From: an uncultured Lachnoclostridium sp.
GTDB taxonomy: Bacteria; Bacillota; Clostridia; Lachnospirales; Lachnospiraceae
DNA: 33,716 nt
Reading direction: 5' to 3'
Assembly (NCBI GenBank): GCA_905212635.1
Contig: CAJMFH010000029.1
Location: 1 to 33,716 of the forward strand
The notes below the pieces were generated by a model. That model was given only the letters and a program-made list of their open reading frames with translations, had not been told where the DNA came from and ran no database searches. This document shows positions 26,136-32,470 of the stretch, piece by piece. The position numbers were made by a program, and so were the translations under genes. Within the stretch, counting starts at the first letter, position 1. Each line of letters begins with the position of its first letter.

Positions 26136-29051
26136 ATGAAAAATACAAAAAGAGGAAAACGGTATTTGGTGTTATTTCTTGTTTTTTCACTTGTGATTAC
26201 AACGTGTATAGCAAACAGTTCCGTTCCGGATTCACAGGCTAAGAAAAAGAAGCAAACCATTACAATTTTGAATAATAAGAAAAAAGGTGTTCTTACTATT
26301 CGGGCAGGTAAAAAAGTCCAGTTAAAAGTAAAAGTTAATGGTAAAAAAGTGCCACGAAAGAAGATGAAGAAGAACCTGAAATTTAAGTCTACAAATACAA
26401 AAGTTTTGGCTGTCAGTAAAAAAGGACAACTTATTGCGAAAAAAGCGGGAACTGCAACGGTTACTGTGACACAAAAAGGAAAGAAAAAGAAAGCTCGGTT
26501 AAAAGTAAAAGTTTTACCGAAAAATACGTCACAGAACCAGGCAAAATTACCGACAGAAACAACTATGCCGACGGGAACAGCAGACACAAAACCAACTGTG
26601 ACCGCGAAACCGACGATGACGGATACAACTACAGCAGCACCAACGGTAACAGTGACAGCTACGCCGGCAACAGCATCTACAACGCCAACGATGTCTGCAA
26701 AACCAACAGCGACGGCAACAGCGGCAGCCACGCCAACGGCAACAGCAGATAATACAAAACCAACAGCCTCTGCGAAACCGACAGCGACAGTTACACCGAT
26801 TCCAACACCTACTCCGGAACCACAGCTTGTAAGTGAGGGGGAATGTTATGAAATGACCTACGGAAATGCAGCGGGACCAAAAAGCGGTTTAAGTTTTTCG
26901 GCGATGGCACTTTACAGCAATGGAGATTATTGTTCTACCTCGTATACTTTTACAGGAACGAATAAGAAGTACCGTATGGTTGTCAAAGGGGCTTCCAGTA
27001 ATTCTTCGACAGCCGGTGTATCGGTTTATATCGGTGGGAAAAAAGTAGGAGCGGTTAGCTTTACCGGGACTTCACTTTCTTCACAGTCATTTGACTTTAA
27101 AATGACAGACGTAACCGGAACGCAGGAAATTAAGTTTTTGTTGGAAACGGATAATGGCTCGAATGACACATATGTCCATAGTTATGAACTTTATTATATC
27201 GGAGATATACCGGAAACACCCCCGGCACCTGTGCCGGCATCCAAGGGAGCTGCCTATACAGGAAATTACCGAAATCTTTTTAAGGAATATGGCTATTCTG
27301 AAGACGAAATAAACGAAAAGGTCGAATCGACATGGGAAAAACTGTTTTATGGAACCGATGAGGAACGCATCTATTATCCGGTAGGCGATGATATGGCCTA
27401 TATTTATACTGCGGATACCAATGATGTACGATCAGAGGGAATGTCCTATGGTATGATGATTTGTGTCCAGATGGATAAACAGGAAGAATTTAACCGTCTT
27501 TGGAAATGGGCAAAGACCTATATGCAGCATACCAGCGGTGAATACAAAGGCTATTTTGCATGGCGTATGACAACAAGTGGAAGCAAAATGGAAAACACAC
27601 CGGCATCCGATGGAGAAGAATATTTTGCAACCGCCTTATTGTTTGCGTCTGCGCGCTGGGGTGACGGCGAGGGCATCTATGATTATCATACACAGGCACA
27701 GGAAATTTTGACGACGATGCTTCACCAAGCGGATGACGGACAGGGCGTGAATATGTTTGATTCCACCTATAAAATGCCAGTATTCTGCCCGATTGGAAAT
27801 GCGGCTACCTATACGGATCCTTCTTATCATTTGCCGGCATTTTATGAGGTATGGGCTCTTGAAGCAGATCAGGATAATGAGTTTTGGAGTGAAGCAGCGA
27901 AAGCAAGCCGCGAACATTTTAAAAATGCAACCAATGCCTCCACCGGATTAGGACCGGATTATTCGGAATATTCGGGAGCGGCAAGAAATGAAGGTGACCA
28001 TAAAGATTTCCGTTTCGATGCGTGGCGTATTGCCGCCAACATTGCCTGTGATTACGCATGGTGGGCAAAAGACGATTGGGCAGTTACGCATGCAAATACA
28101 TTACAGTCCTTTTTCTATGATAAGGGCGTAGAAAGTTATGGAAATCAATGGACTCTGGACGGAAGCAAAGAATACAGTTCCGACCACTCCCCGGGACTTG
28201 TTGCGATGAATGCGACAGCGGGACTGGCAGCAAGTACACAAAAGGCATGGGCCTTTGTGGAAGACTTATGGAACGTTTCACCAACCACCGGAAAATACCG
28301 TTATTATGACGGATGCTTGTATATGATGGGACTTCTGCATTGCAGTGGTAAATTCCGTGTTTATCTGTCAAGTGATGCCCCCGAACCTGTTGTAAATGGG
28401 AAAATTTCAACAACCGAAGCCGAATTTGACCTGAAAGAAGAAGCCCAGACAGACATTACAACAAACCTGATCCTGAGTGGAGAAAGACATTTTTCTAAAA
28501 TTCGTAATGGAAATGTCGTGCTGGAACAGGGAACGGATTACACAATAGACGGTGATAAAGTAACCATTTTGAAAGAATACCTCGCCAAGCAATCGGTCGG
28601 CATCACGACATTGACATTTGTGTTTGATGCCGGAGCCAATGCGACGCTGTCGATCACGGTCAAAAACAGTAATACGGGAGAAACGCCGACGGTAACGGGC
28701 CCTTTTGACAAGATTCAAGCCATATCATTTGAAAAGTCGAATAATATAACCGTTTCCGATGGCAAAGTGATTTTTAACAGCACAGATTCCTATATTGCTT
28801 TTACGCTTGATTTTGGAACTGAAAAAGCAGCGAAAGTAGCCGCTTATGTCAAAGAGCCAAATAACAGCGGGCAGTTGTTTGTCCGTAACGGAAGTCTCAG
28901 TACGACGGCAGCCACGATATATAATCTTGGGAACGGTTCATGGAAAGAGGTTTCCAATTCAATCTATCCGAATCTTACCGGAAGCACCACGATTTATATT
29001 CAGACAAATAAGGCCGGTGTTGAGCTGGAATGGGTGCAGTTTATAAAGTAA
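26136..29051 (+). CDS. Multimodular secreted GH8 xylan-active enzyme (Rex-like)
   Basis: A 971-residue protein; AGGAGG at 26122-26127 supports ATG 26136. Modules in order: signal peptide (1-~35); a Lys-rich Big2-like domain (~38-125); a Pro/Thr/Ala linker (~139-230); a carbohydrate-binding module resembling the Ca-dependent xylan-binding CBM36/60 type (~232-365, VYIGGKKVGAVSFTGT); the GH8 catalytic domain (~370-750); an X2 module (~752-848, EQGTDYTIDGDKVTI); and a CBM6-like C-terminus. In GH8, Glu434 (RSEGMSYGMM) fits the acid and Asp628 (FRFDAWR) the base. They are 194 apart, against 193 in the reducing-end xylose-releasing exo-oligoxylanase of Bacillus halodurans. That similarity favours xylan or xylo-oligosaccharides over cellulose. 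Rex-type enzymes are usually intracellular and single-domain, so this secreted modular form is unusual. Confidence 0.88.
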   Translation: MKNTKRGKRYLVLFLVFSLVITTCIANSSVPDSQAKKKKQTITILNNKKKGVLTIRAGKKVQLKVKVNGKKVPRKKMKKNLKFKSTNTKVLAVSKKGQLIAKKAGTATVTVTQKGKKKKARLKVKVLPKNTSQNQAKLPTETTMPTGTADTKPTVTAKPTMTDTTTAAPTVTVTATPATASTTPTMSAKPTATATAAATPTATADNTKPTASAKPTATVTPIPTPTPEPQLVSEGECYEMTYGNAAGPKSGLSFSAMALYSNGDYCSTSYTFTGTNKKYRMVVKGASSNSSTAGVSVYIGGKKVGAVSFTGTSLSSQSFDFKMTDVTGTQEIKFLLETDNGSNDTYVHSYELYYIGDIPETPPAPVPASKGAAYTGNYRNLFKEYGYSEDEINEKVESTWEKLFYGTDEERIYYPVGDDMAYIYTADTNDVRSEGMSYGMMICVQMDKQEEFNRLWKWAKTYMQHTSGEYKGYFAWRMTTSGSKMENTPASDGEEYFATALLFASARWGDGEGIYDYHTQAQEILTTMLHQADDGQGVNMFDSTYKMPVFCPIGNAATYTDPSYHLPAFYEVWALEADQDNEFWSEAAKASREHFKNATNASTGLGPDYSEYSGAARNEGDHKDFRFDAWRIAANIACDYAWWAKDDWAVTHANTLQSFFYDKGVESYGNQWTLDGSKEYSSDHSPGLVAMNATAGLAASTQKAWAFVEDLWNVSPTTGKYRYYDGCLYMMGLLHCSGKFRVYLSSDAPEPVVNGKISTTEAEFDLKEEAQTDITTNLILSGERHFSKIRNGNVVLEQGTDYTIDGDKVTILKEYLAKQSVGITTLTFVFDAGANATLSITVKNSNTGETPTVTGPFDKIQAISFEKSNNITVSDGKVIFNSTDSYIAFTLDFGTEKAAKVAAYVKEPNNSGQLFVRNGSLSTTAATIYNLGNGSWKEVSNSIYPNLTGSTTIYIQTNKAGVELEWVQFIK

Positions 29052-29064
29052 GGAGAGCTGGGTT

Positions 29065-29304
29065 ATGATGTGTGATGAGGAAATAAAAAATTCTGATCAA
29101 CTGGAATTTGTTGTATTTTGCATTGAAAATGTTGCAGCAAAACTAGGCGTAGGTGCTGAAAAAGTATATGAGGCATTTACTGTAAAAAGCAATATTCTTA
29201 ATGGTTATATTGTGCCTGAATACGAAGTGTTGCATACCCAGAGCCGGGATTATATCGTAGATGATCTTCTGGATGTGATGAAAGAGAGAGGGGTGGAAAT
29301 ATGA
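29065..29304 (+). CDS. DUF3791 protein, first gene of a DUF3990 operon
   Basis: A 79-residue acidic helical protein; AAGGAG (29050-29055) supports ATG 29065. I recognise the DUF3791 pattern FVVFCIENVAAKLG, VYEAFTVKSNIL, YIVPEYEVLHTQ, and YIVDDLLDVMKERGV. Small helical proteins of this kind commonly stand beside DUF3990 genes and are candidates for an antitoxin or partner. Its TGA overlaps the next ATG (ATGA at 29301-29304), so the two are translationally coupled. It begins only 13 bp after the GH8 stop with no promoter visible, so transcription may run in from the xylanase. Confidence 0.78.
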   Translation: MMCDEEIKNSDQLEFVVFCIENVAAKLGVGAEKVYEAFTVKSNILNGYIVPEYEVLHTQSRDYIVDDLLDVMKERGVEI

Positions 29305-29771
29305 TTCTTTATCATGGTTCGTATTTAGAAATTGATACTCCGGATTTACGTCATTCTCGTCTAAATGTTGATTTTGGTCGTGGATTTTACGTGACACCGT
29401 TGTATGAGCAAGCATTGAAGTGGTGCAACAAGTTTAAACGGCGGGGACAAGATGGTATTATATCACATTATAAATACGATAAAAGCCGAGAAACTGAGTT
29501 GAAAATTTTAAAGTTTGACTCGTATTCAGAGGAATGGCTTGATTTTGTCTTGAATTGCCGTAGTGGAAAAGATACATCAAATTATGATCTTGTAGTGGGC
29601 GGTGTTGCCAATGATAAAGTATTTAATACAGTAGAATTGTTTTTTGATGGATTGATTGATAAGAGGGAAGCAATTAAACGTCTGCGTTATGAAAAGCCTA
29701 ATCAGCAAATTTGTTTTCGGACAGAAAAAGCACTTTCTCTGTTGCATTTTGAAGGGAGTGAACAGATATGA
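29301..29771 (+). CDS. DUF3990 protein, ADP-ribosyltransferase-like
   Basis: A 156-residue soluble protein of the DUF3990 family, which comparative studies place in the ADP-ribosyltransferase fold. Visible features fit an H-Y-[E/Q] type enzyme: His5 in ILYHGS, Tyr30 in DFGRGFYVT, and a candidate third residue Glu112 (FNTVE), or a Gln in the C-terminal QQICFRT segment. Residues 94-105 (NYDLVVGGVAND) are another family signature. ADP-ribosylation of a cell target with NAD+ is an inference from fold, not shown. It is flanked on both sides by DUF3791-type genes with ATGA overlaps. This stoichiometric layout suggests a toxin held by two related partners. Confidence 0.8.
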   Translation: MILYHGSYLEIDTPDLRHSRLNVDFGRGFYVTPLYEQALKWCNKFKRRGQDGIISHYKYDKSRETELKILKFDSYSEEWLDFVLNCRSGKDTSNYDLVVGGVANDKVFNTVELFFDGLIDKREAIKRLRYEKPNQQICFRTEKALSLLHFEGSEQI

Positions 29772-29983
29772 CAGCAAATCCAATTTTGCTTCAAAAAAAA
29801 TACAGCCGTGTTATAGAATGCTTTGCAAAAAGACAAGCAATTTCACTGGATGTGGCATTGGATTTCTTTTATCACTCAGAAGTTTATCTGTTGATGCGCG
29901 ATGGTGTTTCTGATATGCACTGTATGAGTGATGACTATTTAGCGGAAGAACTGCAACAGGAATATGTTGAGAAATGTATTTGA
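29768..29983 (+). CDS. Second DUF3791-type protein
   Basis: A 71-residue helical protein overlapping the DUF3990 stop by 4 bp (ATGA at 29768-29771). The ribosome site is GAAGGGAG just inside the DUF3990 gene. It shares the DUF3791 layout (a helix with VIECFAKRQAISLDVAL, YLLMRDGVSDMHCMSDDYLAEEL) but is clearly different from the first copy, so it is an old paralogue and not a recent duplication. SDMHCMSD is the most striking segment. It presumably acts with DUF3990, either as antitoxin or as a second subunit. Which of the two small proteins neutralises DUF3990 cannot be told from the sequence. Confidence 0.72.
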   Translation: MTANPILLQKKYSRVIECFAKRQAISLDVALDFFYHSEVYLLMRDGVSDMHCMSDDYLAEELQQEYVEKCI

Positions 29984-29989
29984 TTTAAG

Positions 29990-30461
29990 GAGAATGGATT
30001 ATTTGGAAAAGGATATTCGGCAGAAAATCTTAAGTTAATGAGACGTTTTTATGTTGTTTATCAAAAAGATTAAATTGGAGAAACACTGTTTACCCAATTT
30101 GATAATCTGCCTACTGTCAACACAGGTAGAAAATTCTATCTTAGTTGGTCGCATTACCTGAAACTCATGCGGATAGATATATAGATGAGCGTCATTTTTA
30201 CGAAATTGAACCCATAAAAAATGACTGGAGCCTGAGTGAATTGCAGCGGCAATATAATACTTCTCTTTATGAACGAATTGCACTTAGTACAAATTTACAA
30301 TTGGTATAGTGTTGTGCAGAGATAAAAACAATGCGGTTGTAGAGATGACGTTATCTGAGGATAATAAGCAGATTTTTGCCAGCAAATACGAGACCGTTTT
30401 ACCAAGCAAGGAAACATTGCAAAAATTGCTGAAAGAACAGATGGAAGATGATGAAGATTAA
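29990..30461 (+). pseudogene. Decayed DUF1016 (YhcG-like, PDDEXK) nuclease
   Basis: This stretch has no intact gene but translates in shifting frames to pieces of DUF1016 in the right order. Near 29996 is GLFGKGYSAENLKLMRRFY followed by a stop. Near 30110-30180 is TGRKFYLSWSHYLKLMRID followed by a stop. Near 30185-30290 is DERHFYEIEPIKNDWSLSELQ and YNTSLYERIALSTN. Near 30310-30461 is the C-terminal end, NNAVVEMTLSEDNKQIFASKY to TAA. The N-terminal DUF1016 domain is recognisable with frameshifts, while most of the PDDEXK catalytic domain between YERIALST and AVVEMTL is deleted. About 470 bp remain of a normal ~1 kb gene. YhcG-type proteins are nucleases linked to restriction or retron/defence loci. 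Confidence 0.82.
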
Positions 30462-30487
30462 ATTATATCGCGAAAGGAAGATTAATT

Positions 30488-30889
30488 ATGTACGAAATGA
30501 AACCGGAATATTATATTGGAATAGAAATGATCGATGAGGAACACAAACAGCTTTTTCAATATGCCGATGAAGCTTATGAGCTGCTTCATGATGAATTTAC
30601 ACCCGATAAATATGACAAAATGGATACGATTTTGCAGAATCTTCGTGATTATACAGTAAAGCATTTTGCTGACGAAGAGGCTTATATGGAATCGATTCAT
30701 TATAATAAAATATTTACGCAGAAAATTCAGCATCAGGAATTCGTTCAAAAACTGGACGAGTTTATGGAACACCATAAGGAAGAGGTAGAAGATCAGGATA
30801 AACAAATTATGGATATTCTTGAGTTTCTCACGGAATGGCTGGTGAACCATATTTTGCATGTGGATGGACAGATTCCTAAAATGGAATAA
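30488..30889 (+). CDS. Bacteriohemerythrin-like protein with one altered iron ligand
   Basis: A 133-residue four-helix protein. Di-iron ligands of hemerythrin are found at His19 (DEEHKQLF), His59 and Glu63 (HFADEEAYM), His82 (IQHQEF), and His121 and Asp126 (NHILHVDG). The remaining His, expected 15 residues after Glu63 and 4 before His82, is Gln78 (FTQKIQH). Spacing is otherwise canonical, so this is a real substitution of the sequence as given. Hemerythrins bind O2 or sense oxygen or redox state, which would suit an anaerobe. With a Gln ligand, O2 chemistry may differ. AAGGAAG lies before the ATG. It stands between the DUF1016 relic and the MITE-like element. Confidence 0.9.
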   Translation: MYEMKPEYYIGIEMIDEEHKQLFQYADEAYELLHDEFTPDKYDKMDTILQNLRDYTVKHFADEEAYMESIHYNKIFTQKIQHQEFVQKLDEFMEHHKEEVEDQDKQIMDILEFLTEWLVNHILHVDGQIPKME

Positions 30890-30894
30890 ATTAT

Positions 30895-31091
30895 TTGTAA
30901 CTATTCAGGACGCCCCTCCCCACATTCGCATTTCGAACACTTCGTGTTCTTTTCTCGCCTTTGACAAGGCTAAAAATGCTCATATGGGGAGGGGAGCTTT
31001 ATTAGGATCTAAATGCACGGAAATCAAAGCCTCTTGCGTGCAAGCACGACGATTCATTGATTTCCATACATTGGATCCTGAATAGTTACAA
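30895..31091. mobile_element. MITE-like palindromic element, 197 bp
   Basis: Perfect 16-bp terminal inverted repeats, TTGTAACTATTCAGGA (30895-30910) and TCCTGAATAGTTACAA (31076-31091), are flanked by TTAT on both sides (30891-30894 and 31092-31095), a plausible 4-bp target duplication. The inside is highly structured. CCCCTCCCCACAT (30913-30925) pairs with ATATGGGGAGGGG (30982-30994) with one mismatch, enclosing the small hairpins GAACAC-TTC-GTGTTC and GCCTT-TGAC-AAGGC. A second arm pairs GGAAATCA with TGATTTCC around 31019-31064 and contains TTGCGTGCAA. It has no coding capacity. It resembles a non-autonomous transposon or REP-type element. It fills most of the 278-bp gap between the hemerythrin and mntA. 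Confidence 0.8.
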
Positions 31092-31118
31092 TTATTTATG
31101 GAATTACGGCGACGTGTT

Positions 31119-31127
31119 TGTTATAAT
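31119..31127 (+). promoter_or_regulatory. Extended -10 promoter of the MNT/HEPN pair
   Basis: TGT-TATAAT (31119-31127). The -35 region (TGGAAT at 31099-31104, 17-bp spacer) is weak, as is usual with an extended -10. It lies just outside the MITE-like element. Transcription from about 31134 makes ATG 31141 an unlikely start. Confidence 0.6.
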
Positions 31128-31167
31128 TTTGATGTAGGGGATGAGAAATTTGACTAGGAATTATGAT

Positions 31168-31470
31168 ATGACAATGTTTAAAGAAACAGGAATTCGACAA
31201 CAGGTAATTGAAGAAATAATTCAGATCGCTAAATTGAATCACGTTGAAAAAGTAATCTTGTTTGGTTCCAGAGCAAGAGGAGATTACAAAGAACGAAGTG
31301 ATATTGATTTAGCATTTTTAGGTGGCAATAGCAGCGAATTTATTTTAACAGTAGATGAAGAAACTTCTACATTGTTAAAATTTGATGTGGTTGATCTGAA
31401 AAAGCCTGTTAGGAATGAATTGCGGGAATCCATTGAAAGAGAAGGGATGGTAATTTATGAAAAAATATGA
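31168..31470 (+). CDS. mntA: Minimal nucleotidyltransferase, MntA-type antitoxin
   Basis: A 100-residue protein starting at ATG 31168 (AGGAA at 31156-31160). ATG 31141, 27 bp upstream and in frame, is possible but lacks a spaced ribosome site and almost coincides with the predicted transcription start. The signature GSX10DxD is complete: Gly33-Ser34 in FGSRARGD and Asp45/Asp47 in SDIDLAF, followed by the strand KFDVVDL. In studied HEPN/MNT systems the MNT partner transfers AMP to a tyrosine of the HEPN toxin and silences it. The frame overlaps the HEPN gene by 14 bp, so the two are translated as a pair. Confidence 0.88.
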   Translation: MTMFKETGIRQQVIEEIIQIAKLNHVEKVILFGSRARGDYKERSDIDLAFLGGNSSEFILTVDEETSTLLKFDVVDLKKPVRNELRESIEREGMVIYEKI

Positions 31471-31846
31471 GAATTTCAAGGCGGCTTTGAATAATTTGAA
31501 AGACATTTATGATTATGAAGAGCCATACAGTAATGTTGAAACAGCAGGAATTGTCGGTTTGTATGAAATATGCTTTGAACAGGCATGGAAAGCAATGAAA
31601 GAAATACTGGGAAATAATGGATATGCTGAAGGAGCAACGGGGTCGCCAAAAACAATATTGAAGACAGCCTTTTCAGCCGGAATGATAACCGATGAGACAT
31701 TGTGGTTAGACGCACTGGTTTCAAGAAATAATGTTGCTCATGCCTATAATCAGGACATCGCAATGGATATAATCAGACGGACAAAAGAATGTTATTATGA
31801 TATGTTTGTTAAACTGGGTGAGACGATAGAGAAAAATTGGGTGTAG
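31457..31846 (+). CDS. hepT: HEPN-domain RNase toxin, HepT/HI0074 type
   Basis: A 129-residue all-helical protein of the nucleotidyltransferase substrate-binding (HI0074) HEPN group. The RX4HXY motif of HEPN RNases is intact: Arg90, His95 and Tyr97 in SRNNVAHAYN. In related pairs the Tyr is the residue modified by the MNT antitoxin. FEQAWKAMKEIL in the first half is the other family signature. It overlaps the MNT gene by 14 bp. Since both motifs are intact, this toxin-antitoxin pair should be functional. A weak hairpin (ACCA-TCAAG-TGGT) follows it, but no good terminator. Confidence 0.88.
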   Translation: MKKYENFKAALNNLKDIYDYEEPYSNVETAGIVGLYEICFEQAWKAMKEILGNNGYAEGATGSPKTILKTAFSAGMITDETLWLDALVSRNNVAHAYNQDIAMDIIRRTKECYYDMFVKLGETIEKNWV

Positions 31847-31921
31847 AAATCTAAATAAACCATCAAGTGGTATTTAACTAAAGTTAATGTAAAGTGAGCA
31901 CATATAGCTGGAGGTAACGAC

Positions 31922-32284
31922 GTGAAAAATAATATTTGTATTATATTTATTAGCTTGATTTGTATATTTTTGTTAGTGGGTTGTGGTGGCAAAAAGACGA
32001 AACAAAAGACAGAAGTTAAAAACGATATGACATTGTCACAAGAGGAGAAAGTCAACGTAGGAAAGTACCTTTTTAATGCGGATGAGATGGAATCGATTGA
32101 GATAAGCGGGAAGGATTTACATAAAAGGAAGAAATGTGAAATGTCGACGGAGATAACGGAAGGAGAAACATTAGATTTCGTAATTAAACGTGAGGATGTA
32201 GGTGAAGGTATTTCGATGAAGGTTTTTTCGGAAAACCAAAGTATTGATTTGCATTCGTCCACATGCATCATTGGTGTATTATGA
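31922..32284 (+). CDS. Small lipoprotein, apparently truncated by a frameshift
   Basis: A 120-residue frame starting at GTG 31922, with GGAGG at 31910-31914. The N-terminus is a lipoprotein signal peptide with a lipobox ending at Cys21 (LVGC), followed by a GGKKTKQKT tether. The mature part is a small charged domain (EISGKDLHKRKKCEM, TLDFVIKRED) with no family I recognise. The last residues after about Asp107 look random, while another frame on the same strand continues with protein-like sequence (32244-32426). The gene is therefore probably frameshifted near 32230-32260. The function is unknown; it would be anchored outside the cell membrane. Confidence 0.62.
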   Translation: MKNNICIIFISLICIFLLVGCGGKKTKQKTEVKNDMTLSQEEKVNVGKYLFNADEMESIEISGKDLHKRKKCEMSTEITEGETLDFVIKREDVGEGISMKVFSENQSIDLHSSTCIIGVL

Positions 32285-32426
32285 TTTGAAGTCTATAGGA
32301 TACGCAGATACAGAAAATCCTAGAAGTAATGGCAGCGAATTGCCAAATGGCGATATTATGACAAAACAGTGCTTTTGGTTTAATAACGAATATATTCTTG
32401 AGCAGATTAAGGATATGTTTGAATAG
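32244..32426 (+). pseudogene. Out-of-frame C-terminal remnant of the lipoprotein
   Basis: About 60 codons in a different frame from the lipoprotein start, with sensible composition (LVYYDLKSIGYADTENPRSNG, CFWFNNEYILEQIKDMFE) and no ribosome site before the putative TTG. It reads as the natural C-terminus of the preceding lipoprotein, separated by a one- or two-base indel. A full-length product would be about 165 residues. Confidence 0.55.
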
Positions 32427-32470
32427 TAAAATATGGAAATTATTATATTTATATTATTTTGGAGGATATT

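Noticed and set aside
26087..26731. A 214-codon minus-strand frame rich in Val/Ala/Gly
   Set aside because: It is the reverse image of the Lys-rich Big2-like domain and the Pro/Thr linker of the GH8 enzyme.
26550..26830. Repetitive ACC/ACA/GCA-rich stretch that looks like a tandem repeat
   Set aside because: It encodes the Pro/Thr/Ala linker of the GH8 protein; the units are irregular and no DNA-level repeat unit is conserved.
30482..30859. 125-codon minus-strand frame opposite the hemerythrin
   Set aside because: The hemerythrin ligands fix the plus-strand frame; the antisense product is Phe/Ile-rich without family features.
30895..31091. Possible CRISPR array, retron RNA or tRNA-like gene
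   Set aside because: There is no repeat-spacer periodicity, no adjacent reverse transcriptase or cas gene, and no tRNA anticodon arm. Terminal inverted repeats with a flanking duplication fit a MITE-like element better.
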